In this document: piece by piece, positions 17,814 through 26,835 of the stretch
Layout of the letters: every line of letters starts with the position of its first letter
Position numbering within the stretch: the first letter of the stretch is position 1
Source: Cuniculiplasma sp052315315
GTDB taxonomy: Archaea; Thermoplasmatota; Thermoplasmata; Thermoplasmatales; Thermoplasmataceae
Length of the DNA: 42,623 nt
Assembly (NCBI GenBank): GCA_052315315.1
Contig: JBLSDE010000013.1
Span: 1-42,623 of the forward strand
Direction: 5' to 3'
Position numbers and translations under genes: made by a program
Notes under the pieces: generated by a model
What the model was told of the DNA's origin: nothing
Databases searched by the model: none
Seen by the model: the letters and a program-made list of their open reading frames with translations, nothing else

Positions 17814-20800
17814 ATGAAAAAACCTGTTTTTAAAAGAAGTATGGTGACTAATGCACTGGTATTTGTGATTGTAACGGTGATGATTTTCTCATCTTTTTCC
17901 ATAGTTGATCAAAATTTAGGCAGTACTAAAGGTTCAGTAGTTTTAAGGGATGAGACCCCTGCAAAACAGTTGAGTTCACAGTCTTATGGAATGATTAAAG
18001 TGCCATTTGCCCCTGGGAGTTTAATGGAAAAAGGTGGTATGAGTTATACAGGAAAAACGGAGATCATGGTATCCTTTGGTTTCAACAATCAGAGCGCACT
18101 TAACAGTTATTTATCTAACATTTCAAACATTAAGAGTCCATATTATCATAAGTATCTGACAAAAAATCAATTTGATCAGAGATTTTCCACACCAGAATAT
18201 GTTTACAATCAGGCTGTTAACTACTTCTCTTCATTTTCCGGATTGAAGGTCAGGGAATTCTCTGATCGAATATCAATTCTTATAGAAGGTAATGCATCTT
18301 CCCTGGAAAGGGCGATTAACACAACTTTCGTGACAAGTTCAAAGAATGCAAAGACATATTTTGCAACATCGGCCCCGGAGTTGCCTTCATATATTGCACA
18401 TTATGTTTCCGAAATTTCAGGATTGACAAATAGTCCGTTCAAATACAATCTAAATTTAGGAATTTCTCCAACTACAATTTCAGATAATAAATATTTGAAG
18501 AACGGGTACATACAGCCCTACAATGATAGCGGAGTTCAATTGATTTATGGCTCAGATCTTCAAAAGGCATACGATGAAGTGGGTCTTCTAAATATAACAT
18601 ATCCAACCAACGAGGTTGTGGCAACCGTACTTTGGTCAGGAAATAATTCCTCGGGAAAAGACGTGGCTCCATTTGTAAAGTCAAATGTGTGTGATTACTT
18701 TAACAAAACTCTACCTTCCTACGAACCCCATCCCCATGTGTATGGAGCTCCAATAAATGGAGCACCATATCCCGGGCCATCAGCCCAGTACGATCACACA
18801 GGTGCTAATTATGAAAACACCCTGGATCTTGAAATGGTTGGAAGCATGGCCCCAGGTGCTACAATATATAATGTCTATGGGCCATCTCCTACACTGGTGA
18901 ACCTTTTATCAGCCTATGCTTTCATTCTGAATCCCAACTCAACTGCTGAAGCCCTCAAGAATGTATCTGTGATCACAAATTCCTGGGGATCTTCAGCCAT
19001 GCAAAACACCTCCATGAAACAGTATCTCGAAGAAGCTCAGGCAAGAGGAATAACTGTACTTGCAAGCAGTGGTGATTCTGGAGATAACCCCAAGAGTTCA
19101 AAGTATGTAGGAACAATAAACTCTTTCCCGGCTATGTGCAGTTACAATGATTTCGGTGTGACATCAGTGGGGGGTACAACACTTACATTGAATAGTAATC
19201 TTGGCATAGAAAAGCAAATTGCATGGAATATATCCTCTGCAGATACAGCAGATAGCGGACCAGCTGGAAGTGCTGGAGGAATTTGCATTAACGTCTCCGA
19301 GCCATCATGGGAAAACAACACTATGGCAAATAGTGTGATTCAGGGAAAAGGTCTTGGCATTCCCGATCTGTCTGCAATAGGAAATAATACACTAATTTGC
19401 ATTTCTTCAGATGGGACAACAGGGGAAGCTGCGGTGTGGGGGACAAGTATTGCATCCCCAGTCACAGCCGGAATGATTGCTGAAATGAACGCAGTCTTAA
19501 ATATGTATAACAATTCAAATGTAGGATTCTTAAATCCGTCTCTGTTCAGAATTGCAAATGAGCAGCTGCAAAAGGCCACTTACCATTCAGATAATGGAGC
19601 AATCGATACTGGTTCATACAACTCAACCCTACCTATGCAGGTAGTCTATAATGTGGATACCGGGAATAACTATCTCTACAAGGCAGGGTATGGATACAAC
19701 CTTGTCACAGGATGGGGGTCGCTTAACGATTACAACTTCACAGTTTTCCTTCTGAACAGGAGTTTTAATGGTAAGATATTTGCAATGGACGGTGTCAGGG
19801 CATATATGAATCTCTCTGGTCTCAATGTGACCTCATATCTATTCAATTCTACAAGTAACAAATATACCATAAACAGTTTCTATAATGCCTCCATTCAGGA
19901 AAATTTATTCCTTGCAAATTCCCTTGGGGCTCCAATATACTGGATACAGAATGTGATATACATCAATGGATCGCAAAAGACAGGATGGATTGTTAACTAC
20001 ACGGGCTGGAAAATTGCACCTTTCTACGGTCTTTATCCAGATTGCGCAGTTTATTCATACGACTTCCCGGCCGGAAAGCTAATACACTTCCCTCACGATT
20101 TTGAGATAACTACATGGCTGGAAAATTATACTAGCGAACTCGGTTCCAGAATATATTTCTCAGTAAATAATCAAACTCTCTCCCTGCCCGTTCCAGGTGC
20201 AAAATATGTGATTGGTTCATATAATTACAGCTATGAATGGAATGGTAACCACTATTACAATGGCCCATATCCTGACAACAATGCTTCTGGTGGCCTGGAT
20301 CCCCAGATAGGCCTTGTTGGTGGCCCATCCTTAGGAATAGGCAACTTTACACTTCCCACTGGAGGTACCCTGAAGTTTCTGGAGAAGCCCATGGGTATGA
20401 ACGATTATAAAATTGGCTCCATAAAGCCCTTTTCACTTAACGTGGATGAGACAGGAGAAAGTTCAAAGAATCTTGTTTATACAGAAGGTCAAAACGGCCA
20501 ATATAATTTGTCTATAAGGAACGGATCAACGGAGCAGGGTTTGCTCACCTATCAGGTTCCAGGTTGCATGGTTACTTTCAGTGAGACGGGGCTTGGTAAG
20601 AATATACCATGGTATGTAAATATCACCGGGGAAAATAGTTCCGGACCAATAATGAAAAATCAGTATGTAACTCACCTTTCCAATGGCACATACACTGTCA
20701 AAGTTCAATCTCAGGGAAATCTTTATAGCGCAACATACAACAGATCATTTACCATAAAAGGGAATCCACTATCACTGGATGTAATCTTTTCTCCATATTA

Positions 20801-22061
20801 TACAAAAGTTACTTTCAATGAAACCCATCTCCCAAATAAAACAGAATGGTTTGTAAATCTTAGTAATGGAAACAACAGTTCATCCTCAACAGGAAACATT
20901 ACATTTTCTCTCCTTAACGGTTCCTATTCCTATACAGTATCTTCCCTTGATAAAAACCTAAGGGTTAATTCTTCTTCCTTCAACGTTCAGGGTGTATCTC
21001 TTAATATAAAGGTATCTTTCATTCCCGTTCTGTGCGATGTCAATTTCACTGAGAATGGACTTCCCTATGGTGCTATATGGTATGTAAATGTATCCGGTCA
21101 ATCTGGTTCAGGTCCAATAGAGGCAGGTTTCTTCAATATGGAATTAGAAAATGGGTCCTATACAGCAAAAATTCAGACCGGTGATAAGATGTATCATCCA
21201 GTATATGTCTCAGGTTTCACTGTTAATGGTTCAAAAAGGATTCAGGTACAGTTCTTGCCCACAACATACAGGATCACGTTTGCCGAACATGGAATTCCAA
21301 ATAATACTGAGTGGTACCTAAATCTCACAGGGACAACCAACGAAGCTCAGGCCAATCATTCTGAGATAAATATGTCATTAACAAATGGCACCTATGATTT
21401 CATAGGTTCCGCATATGAAAATGCAAGGTTTTCAGCCAACGGGACCTTCACGGTTAATGGTTCAAATCTTACAGTTTCAGTAAACTTCTCCAGGGCATTT
21501 CTTGTCCTATTCCAGGAAGAGGGTCTAAAATCTGGTTTATACTGGTCAGTTCATGTATCCAACGGTTTAGGAAACACTACCAAAGCAGGACAGAGCATAT
21601 CATTTTACCTGACAAACGGATCATACCAATACACTGCCATGGCATCTGAAATTTCTTATCACGCAAAATACAACAGCGATTTCAGAGTCTCAGGCTTACC
21701 TGTCACTTTAAATGTTACATTTGTTCAGGTCAAGTACAGAGTCACATTTACAGAAACAGGAATACCAAATGGAACAGTGTGGTATGTGAATATAAATTCA
21801 ATAAATGTGTCATCAAGTTCCTCCTCATTCATATGGGGTAATCTAACGAACGGTACATATTCATTCTCTCTCTATTCCAAAGGATACGTAAGCAATTCTA
21901 CATCTAGCTTCACTGTAAATGGGAGCAATGTGGTAATCCATGTTACATTCAATAGGAATAAGGTAAACTCAGGATTTTCTGTTTTGCTAATAATACTCCC
22001 GGTCATTGCTGCATTAATAATAGTGCTTTTCTATTTCGCTTTCAGGAAAAGGAAGTGGTAG
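17814..22061 (+). CDS. Giant membrane-anchored S53 (kumamolisin-type) peptidase with thermopsin-like and repeat domains
   Basis: Secreted acid peptidase of 1415 residues. Domains in order: N-terminal membrane/signal helix (about 12-30); pro-kumamolisin activation domain (about 55-210); S53 serine-carboxyl peptidase domain (about 225-650) with Glu334 and Asp338 in ENTLD, oxyanion Asp421 in SSGDSG, and nucleophile Ser545 in WGTSIASP; and the calcium-site region GYNLVTGWGSLND (about 628-640). A further domain (about 655-900) contains ASIQENLF and YWIQNVIYI, which look like the thermopsin (A5) core. Six repeats of about 77-83 residues (from about 914 to 1380) precede a C-terminal helix (about 1385-1408) ending in RKRKW. 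N-glycosylation sequons are very frequent. The full catalytic set suggests an active enzyme at the outer surface. The thermopsin assignment is inference. Confidence 0.93.
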   Translation: MKKPVFKRSMVTNALVFVIVTVMIFSSFSIVDQNLGSTKGSVVLRDETPAKQLSSQSYGMIKVPFAPGSLMEKGGMSYTGKTEIMVSFGFNNQSALNSYLSNISNIKSPYYHKYLTKNQFDQRFSTPEYVYNQAVNYFSSFSGLKVREFSDRISILIEGNASSLERAINTTFVTSSKNAKTYFATSAPELPSYIAHYVSEISGLTNSPFKYNLNLGISPTTISDNKYLKNGYIQPYNDSGVQLIYGSDLQKAYDEVGLLNITYPTNEVVATVLWSGNNSSGKDVAPFVKSNVCDYFNKTLPSYEPHPHVYGAPINGAPYPGPSAQYDHTGANYENTLDLEMVGSMAPGATIYNVYGPSPTLVNLLSAYAFILNPNSTAEALKNVSVITNSWGSSAMQNTSMKQYLEEAQARGITVLASSGDSGDNPKSSKYVGTINSFPAMCSYNDFGVTSVGGTTLTLNSNLGIEKQIAWNISSADTADSGPAGSAGGICINVSEPSWENNTMANSVIQGKGLGIPDLSAIGNNTLICISSDGTTGEAAVWGTSIASPVTAGMIAEMNAVLNMYNNSNVGFLNPSLFRIANEQLQKATYHSDNGAIDTGSYNSTLPMQVVYNVDTGNNYLYKAGYGYNLVTGWGSLNDYNFTVFLLNRSFNGKIFAMDGVRAYMNLSGLNVTSYLFNSTSNKYTINSFYNASIQENLFLANSLGAPIYWIQNVIYINGSQKTGWIVNYTGWKIAPFYGLYPDCAVYSYDFPAGKLIHFPHDFEITTWLENYTSELGSRIYFSVNNQTLSLPVPGAKYVIGSYNYSYEWNGNHYYNGPYPDNNASGGLDPQIGLVGGPSLGIGNFTLPTGGTLKFLEKPMGMNDYKIGSIKPFSLNVDETGESSKNLVYTEGQNGQYNLSIRNGSTEQGLLTYQVPGCMVTFSETGLGKNIPWYVNITGENSSGPIMKNQYVTHLSNGTYTVKVQSQGNLYSATYNRSFTIKGNPLSLDVIFSPYYTKVTFNETHLPNKTEWFVNLSNGNNSSSSTGNITFSLLNGSYSYTVSSLDKNLRVNSSSFNVQGVSLNIKVSFIPVLCDVNFTENGLPYGAIWYVNVSGQSGSGPIEAGFFNMELENGSYTAKIQTGDKMYHPVYVSGFTVNGSKRIQVQFLPTTYRITFAEHGIPNNTEWYLNLTGTTNEAQANHSEINMSLTNGTYDFIGSAYENARFSANGTFTVNGSNLTVSVNFSRAFLVLFQEEGLKSGLYWSVHVSNGLGNTTKAGQSISFYLTNGSYQYTAMASEISYHAKYNSDFRVSGLPVTLNVTFVQVKYRVTFTETGIPNGTVWYVNINSINVSSSSSSFIWGNLTNGTYSFSLYSKGYVSNSTSSFTVNGSNVVIHVTFNRNKVNSGFSVLLIILPVIAALIIVLFYFAFRKRKW
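20548..21955 (+). repeat. Six tandem protein repeats in the S53 peptidase tail
   Basis: At the protein level six copies begin at about 20554, 20806, 21036, 21267, 21500 and 21735. Each starts with a pattern like VTFSETGLPxxxxWYVN, has a central NGTY or NGSY and ends with FTVNGxxxxVxVxF, so each is probably one beta sandwich. The DNA copies have diverged, which points to old duplication. One related copy occurs near the C-terminus of the Kelch protein at 38386. Confidence 0.85.
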
Positions 22062-22083
22062 ATTGATTATTTAGAATTACCCC

Positions 22084-22120
22084 TATTTTTCAAAAGAAAC
22101 TTCCTTTGAATTATTTTTTA
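22084..22120 (+). terminator. T-rich stretch after the S53 gene, likely terminator
   Basis: The convergent gap between the S53 gene and the flavoprotein gene (22062-22236) holds no gene. It contains T-rich runs CTATTTTTC and TTATTTTTTAAC shortly after the S53 stop, the kind of sequence at which archaeal transcription ends. No strong hairpin is evident. Confidence 0.35.
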
Positions 22121-22236
22121 ACACTTATTGAATCATCCTGGTAGAGATTAGATTGGTTTTCGGACATTATATTCCTCATCCCATTAATCTCAATATTTCT
22201 CTCTTTGTAAGATAATTTATGAATTTTTCTTCTTTC

Positions 22237-23595
22237 CTAAGCCAGTCTTCTTGCTGCCTTTGAAATGCCTTCATTTGTCGTGGGGTGCTGGTCTGGGAAT
22301 TTTGCAACATCATTTACTGTAAGGGAGTTAAAGACAGCTGTTCCTATCTCATTTATCAGTTCAGGTGCATCTATGCCCACAACCCAACCTCCTACAATCC
22401 TTCCTGAGGACCTTTCAACAAACAGTCTGATTTCCCCATCCTGCTCTTCGTACATTTGAGCACGGGAATCTTCTGAGAGAGCATAGGAAATTTCCACAAT
22501 ATCCATTCCCATTCTCTTTGCCTCATTTCTCAGTATGCCCACATAGGAAATTGGAGGGAAGGTAAAGATGGATACTGGAACATCTGTGAAGTTCATCTTA
22601 TCCTCATTTCTTCCAATTATATTGTTTGCAGCTACAATGGATTCTCGTACGGCTGCGTGGAAATATGGGGTTTTTCCTGTAATATCTCCTGTTGCGAATA
22701 TGTGTGGAACACTGGTTCTCATTGTTTCAGATACCTCGATTATCCCTCTCGGATCATATTTTATTCCCGTAAGTTCAATTCCTTCCGGAATCACTCCCTT
22801 TCTTCCTACGGCCAGCAGAACTTCATCCGCTTCCATGTCAAGCTCGACTCCATTTTCTGTATAGTTAATTCTTAAATTTCCCCTCTTTCCACTAACACTC
22901 CTAATTGTAGTGTTCAAATGAACACGAAAGGGCGTAATGAGTGGATATGAATATTTCACCAGATCTCGATCCACATTTCTTAAAACAGTTTCAGTTCTCA
23001 CGAATAGATGTATCTCTGTGCCAAGATTGTGGAACATACTGGCAACTTCCAGTGCAATATAACCTCCACCTACAATCACCATTTTCTTTGGGATGTACCT
23101 GAAATCCGTGGCAAAGCTGAAAATATCATCACTTGTTATGCACTGATCAGACCCGGGAAAGGAAATTCTTGAAACAACAGTCCCAGTGGCAATTATGCAG
23201 AAGTCAAATTCCACATCTATCTGTCCCCCTTCTGACGTAATTACCGCACTTTTCTCTCCGGTAAATTTTACAGTACCTTTTATAAAAGTAAGATTTTTGA
23301 ATGCAGACAACTCGGCTTTGTGCTGTTCAAATCTGACCTGTTGCACCTTATCCTTATGTTCCTGCAGGGATCTGAAATCTACACTATGATTAAAATTAAG
23401 CAGTCTCTTTCCCCTTGACTTTATCTCAATCAGTTCCCTCAGTGTCTTTGAAGGAATGCAACCCAGGTAAAGACAGTTACCTCCCAGTACCCCTTTTGGA
23501 TCTGCCATCAAGACACTTTTACCTGATTCAGCAAGCTTAAATCCGCCGGGATATGCTCCACCCCCTCCGCCTATAATGAGTACGTCAACTTTCAT
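22237..23595 (-). CDS. Dihydrolipoamide dehydrogenase-like pyridine nucleotide-disulfide oxidoreductase
   Basis: FAD enzyme of 452 residues with the redox-active disulfide Cys41/Cys46 in GGNCLYLGCIPSK, an N-terminal FAD fold (VDVLIIGGGGGAYPGG), an NAD fold (KMVIVGGGYIALEVASMF), the second FAD motif IFATGDITG, and a C-terminal His437/Glu442 pair in QHPTTNEG that forms the active-site base. These match lipoamide dehydrogenases. The C-terminal Cys pair of mercuric reductase is absent. The frame is open upstream, but the ATG at 23595 is supported by a TATA box centred 26 nt before it and by the family start. No E1, E2 or glycine-cleavage genes adjoin, so the physiological partner is unknown. Confidence 0.88.
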   Translation of the reverse strand: MKVDVLIIGGGGGAYPGGFKLAESGKSVLMADPKGVLGGNCLYLGCIPSKTLRELIEIKSRGKRLLNFNHSVDFRSLQEHKDKVQQVRFEQHKAELSAFKNLTFIKGTVKFTGEKSAVITSEGGQIDVEFDFCIIATGTVVSRISFPGSDQCITSDDIFSFATDFRYIPKKMVIVGGGYIALEVASMFHNLGTEIHLFVRTETVLRNVDRDLVKYSYPLITPFRVHLNTTIRSVSGKRGNLRINYTENGVELDMEADEVLLAVGRKGVIPEGIELTGIKYDPRGIIEVSETMRTSVPHIFATGDITGKTPYFHAAVRESIVAANNIIGRNEDKMNFTDVPVSIFTFPPISYVGILRNEAKRMGMDIVEISYALSEDSRAQMYEEQDGEIRLFVERSSGRIVGGWVVGIDAPELINEIGTAVFNSLTVNDVAKFPDQHPTTNEGISKAARRLA

Positions 23596-23615
23596 GTTTA
23601 TCCATTTCCTTATAG

Positions 23616-23626
23616 TATTTATAAGC
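23616..23626 (-). promoter_or_regulatory. TATA box of the flavoprotein gene
   Basis: On the minus strand GCTTATAAATA is centred about 26 nt before the ATG at 23595. This fits a leaderless message and argues against starts further upstream. Confidence 0.5.
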
Positions 23627-23755
23627 TGAAACTTATATGTGATAACCCACCTGTAAATTCCCCCAATCAGTCTCACTATGGATATATAATGAAGAATGGT
23701 ACTCATAATAAACAAATCTCAATTTTCCCATACTTATTCCAATTTAATTGTCTTC

Positions 23756-24565
23756 TCAGCTTTTTAATGATAAGGATGTGGTGAATGCACCACTGATTAT
23801 GAGGAGTGTACCTCCAATAATTGTGTATATATCAGGTACCTGCTCCAAAAGAACAAGTGCAAATATTATGGCGAATACTGGATCAAGATAACTTAGGATT
23901 GAAACAAGCTGTATGCTTAACTTTTTCATGGAATCATACCATAAAAAGAGTGCAGCGACTGTTTGTATGAGACCTGAAAATACGGCAATGAACAGATCGA
24001 TCCATGTAAATGAGAACTTTACGAGAAAGAGAAAGGGGAAGAGGATTATTGTTGACAGGAATACCTGAATGAAAACAAGATTCAAAGGCTTAACAAACTG
24101 AGTTGAATGCTTGCTTACAATTGAAAGCAGGCCGTAAGTGATACCTGAGAGAATTGCGAATAGGACTCCAAGAATATTAATATCCAGATTTCCGGTGGAC
24201 ATGATTATTATGCCAGAAAATGAAATAAATATTCCGAGAGCGCCACTCTTTGTTATTTTTTCCTTCACCAGGGGAGAAAGAAGTACAGTTATAACGGGAC
24301 CTGAATAATAGAATATGATTGCCTCAGATATGGGAATGATATTAACCGCATAGAATAAAAAAACCCAGTTGGCTGCCAAGAGTATGCCGGATAAGACAAC
24401 ATAGGGATTAAACAGAGCGCTCAGGTCCCCTCTTATGTCCTTTTTCATTAAGGAGTAGAGAACAATGGTGGAAACAAAAACCCTGAAAAAAACAAAGACC
24501 GGTGAAGGAAGGGCAGACCATACAGAAAATATGGGTATTGAACCCCATATTACTGTTGAAAGCAA
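23756..24565 (-). CDS. EamA/DMT superfamily transporter
   Basis: Membrane protein of 269 residues with about ten helices in two homologous halves, the drug/metabolite transporter (EamA) fold. Markers are VIWGSIPIFSVW at the start, FRVFVSTIVLYS, and LSYLDPVFAIIFALVLLEQ near the end of the second repeat. The substrate cannot be told. The 5' end is uncertain: I give a TTG at 24565. The frame stays open upstream for about 13 codons without an ATG, GTG or TTG, although the residues there (KKQLGLAEI) would make a natural N-terminus. The stop is 41 nt from the upstream end of the flavoprotein frame. Confidence 0.85.
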   Translation of the reverse strand: MLSTVIWGSIPIFSVWSALPSPVFVFFRVFVSTIVLYSLMKKDIRGDLSALFNPYVVLSGILLAANWVFLFYAVNIIPISEAIIFYYSGPVITVLLSPLVKEKITKSGALGIFISFSGIIIMSTGNLDINILGVLFAILSGITYGLLSIVSKHSTQFVKPLNLVFIQVFLSTIILFPFLFLVKFSFTWIDLFIAVFSGLIQTVAALFLWYDSMKKLSIQLVSILSYLDPVFAIIFALVLLEQVPDIYTIIGGTLLIISGAFTTSLSLKS

Positions 24566-24679
24566 TATTTCCGCAAGCCCAAGCTGTTTTTTATCGAAAT
24601 CGATCGAACCACCCTTTTAGAGGTCTATAATAAAAATAATAAATAGTTTGTTACCTGTCTAAGATTGCCGAGGGAATTT

Positions 24680-25018
24680 CTATTCGATGTCAAGTTCAAC
24701 TTCATATCCAAGGCTTTTAAAATCAGAGGATTTAGATGTAAGGAACTTTTTTACATCCTCACTTATTCTGCTGAATGCAAGCGTCATATTTTTCTTATTC
24801 ACATTCACAACAACAAAACCCAGGGTTTTATCTTCCGGCATTATTTCATCCGTTCTTGCAAAATCCCTGATAAAATCGTCCATATATTCATCAATATAAT
24901 CAGATCCTAACATCTCATAAAGAAAATTAAGAGAATCCTTGAATTTTGACATTTCAACACAAATGGTTGATGGATGACCCCCACTGAGGGTCATATTATA
25001 CATGGCACACTCAGTCAT
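24680..25018 (-). CDS. Unknown 112-residue protein downstream of peroxiredoxin
   Basis: I do not recognise the family. The protein is acidic and soluble, with no membrane segment. It has a central helix-rich acidic part (GSDYIDEYMDDFIRDF) and a strand-like part (TLGFVVVNVNKKNMTLAFS). Its ATG lies four bases after the peroxiredoxin stop, so it is almost certainly co-transcribed with it. An oxidative-stress role is inference from this position only. Confidence 0.75.
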   Translation of the reverse strand: MTECAMYNMTLSGGHPSTICVEMSKFKDSLNFLYEMLGSDYIDEYMDDFIRDFARTDEIMPEDKTLGFVVVNVNKKNMTLAFSRISEDVKKFLTSKSSDFKSLGYEVELDIE

Positions 25019-25022
25019 CTGA

Positions 25023-25631
25023 TCATTTCACTCTTTTAAGGTACCATCTCTCTGCGCCATCTTTTTCTCTGTTATAGCTCTCTTCAAGCGTTGCTGGTGC
25101 TCCCATTACTCCTGCCTCTCCCTCCTGCCAGTTCACAGGCGTTGCCAATTTCCTTTCCCAGTTGAACTTAAGAGCCTTTATTACTCTTAATATTTCGCTT
25201 ATATTCCTTCCAACCTCTGCTGGATAATAGGCAATCCACCTTACTCTCTGGTTTGGATCAATAATGAAGACGCCTCTCACAGTAAGGCCGTCTTCAGGAT
25301 TTATTACATTGAACTCAGAGGCCACTTCCTTGTTTATATCTGCTATTATGGGGAATGGAATTTCAACGCCATACTTTTCCTTTATATCTCTCATCCATGC
25401 AATGTGGCTGTATACACTATCAATACTCAATCCTATTAGATTTACATCGAGCTTCTGGAAATCTGCATATCTTTCTGTAAATCCCAAAAACTCTGTTGTG
25501 CATACAGGGGTAAAATCTGCTGGGTGCGAGAACAGTAATACCCATTTTCCCTTAAAGGAAGATAGAGTCAGAGGGCCTTTCGTTGTGTTTACGGTAAAAT
25601 CCGGTGCTTTTTCACCTAGTGCTATCGGCAT
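25023..25631 (-). CDS. Peroxiredoxin (Prx6/1-Cys type)
   Basis: Thiol peroxidase of 202 residues. The peroxidatic Cys44 lies in SHPADFTPVCTTEF, and the longer C-terminal domain is typical of the Prx6/AhpC2 archaeal group. No other cysteine is present, so it must work as a 1-Cys enzyme with an external reductant. I chose the ATG at 25631, which begins MPIALGEKAPDF, the usual family start. It has GGTGA just upstream and an AT-rich TATA-like element (25651-25660) about 25 nt upstream. In-frame starts further upstream would add residues with no family counterpart. Confidence 0.93.
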   Translation of the reverse strand: MPIALGEKAPDFTVNTTKGPLTLSSFKGKWVLLFSHPADFTPVCTTEFLGFTERYADFQKLDVNLIGLSIDSVYSHIAWMRDIKEKYGVEIPFPIIADINKEVASEFNVINPEDGLTVRGVFIIDPNQRVRWIAYYPAEVGRNISEILRVIKALKFNWERKLATPVNWQEGEAGVMGAPATLEESYNREKDGAERWYLKRVK

Positions 25632-25716
25632 TTTTGTCACCAGTAGCATTATATTATTAACTTTATTAACCACATTCATAAGTTGCAAAAAATGCATTTA
25701 TCAATTCATTTTAATA

Positions 25717-26835
25717 CTAATTTACGCGACTGTCTCCTGTAACCTTGATGTCACGCCCATCAGGAAATGGGTCTTCAATATTCCATTCCTCCATCATCAA
25801 GCACCAGGGGCATAAATTCATATTATTTTCATAGTATATGTGAGTATTAGAATTATGGCATATATGAAAGTCCTCGTGCCTCAGCTCATATATTTTTTGA
25901 AGTGCCTTTCTCCATTCCGTAAAATCAGGCCTAACCATTGGGCTTTTCAGTCCATAGACAAAGGCCCTTATGAACAGGGGCTTGATGGGATCAGGAATGG
26001 TGAATTCAGAGGGTGAGCCAAACTGCCTTGTTCCATTTCCTCCAAAATAGGGTGAGTTCCCTTTCTTTATGTTATCTGTTTCAGTGTATTCAGGATTATC
26101 CTTGAAGATTCCCCTGAAGGGATGGTATCCCAGCATCAGAATCCTAAATATGAGTACCGCAAAGGAGAACCTCCATGATACATCATCCACATTTCCCATT
26201 TTATTCATGGATAGTCTCTCCGGTGCAGTATACTCTGGGTTACCTACTATTCTACCAAAATCATTTTCTCCCCTTATAATAAAGGAATCACAATCAATCA
26301 GGGCAACTCTCATATCCCTGTCCACTAAAATATTTGATGGACTCAGATCCGGAATGATATATCCCTTCTTCCAGATATCTTCCATTATGATACTCAAATT
26401 GAGGGCAATCATGAAGAGACTACTCCACATCCTGAGGCCGATCCACCCACTTTCCATTATGAGTTCAGTCCTTGTCTCTGTTGTGTATACATTTTCAAGC
26501 ATCTGCATATCCTCAAATCTCTTCATGGTAAATCCAACAAAATTTTCAGGTTCGGGATGGCCTTCATAAAGTATGGATTCAGGCCATGCAAGTCCATCCA
26601 TTCTTTCAGGAGGTTTGATAATCATCTTTCTTATCTTTTCCATTCTCAGTTTTCTTAATCTTTTATTTTCAAGGCTTCCATCCGCATATATTTTTGCAAA
26701 TTTTTCAGGCTGGCCTATTACTTCGTATATTTCCCCTTCCCCGCCGGAGTGTATCTTCTCTCCAAGTCTTATAAAATTTGAAATCTCCCGTCCGTCTGGA
26801 AGGATTTTCCGAATGGTAAGCCTTCTTGCCTGCAT
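25717..26835 (-). CDS. Atypical Ser/Thr protein kinase with C-terminal Cys cluster (TerY-P triad kinase)
   Basis: Protein-kinase-fold protein of 372 residues. Visible elements: Gly-rich loop KIHSGGEGEIYEV (about 28-39), ATP-binding Lys48 in FAKIYADG, catalytic loop IPDLSPSNILVD with Asp163 and Asn168, metal-binding Asp181 in ALIDCDSF (instead of DFG), TAPE (203-206) and a helix like the kinase F-helix near 218. The HRD histidine and arginine are replaced. After the kinase domain Cys326, His332, Cys342 and Cys345 could bind zinc. The ATG shares one base with the PP2C stop (TGATG); a TTG three bases earlier is possible. With the vWA and PP2C genes it forms a TerY-P-type triad; the E. coli counterparts are YegI/YegK/YegL. 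Substrates are unknown. Confidence 0.85.
   Translation of the reverse strand: MQARRLTIRKILPDGREISNFIRLGEKIHSGGEGEIYEVIGQPEKFAKIYADGSLENKRLRKLRMEKIRKMIIKPPERMDGLAWPESILYEGHPEPENFVGFTMKRFEDMQMLENVYTTETRTELIMESGWIGLRMWSSLFMIALNLSIIMEDIWKKGYIIPDLSPSNILVDRDMRVALIDCDSFIIRGENDFGRIVGNPEYTAPERLSMNKMGNVDDVSWRFSFAVLIFRILMLGYHPFRGIFKDNPEYTETDNIKKGNSPYFGGNGTRQFGSPSEFTIPDPIKPLFIRAFVYGLKSPMVRPDFTEWRKALQKIYELRHEDFHICHNSNTHIYYENNMNLCPWCLMMEEWNIEDPFPDGRDIKVTGDSRVN

Noticed and set aside
23596..23715. 40-residue upstream extension of the flavoprotein
   Set aside because: A TATA box lies in this stretch at leaderless distance from 23595 and the extension has no family counterpart.
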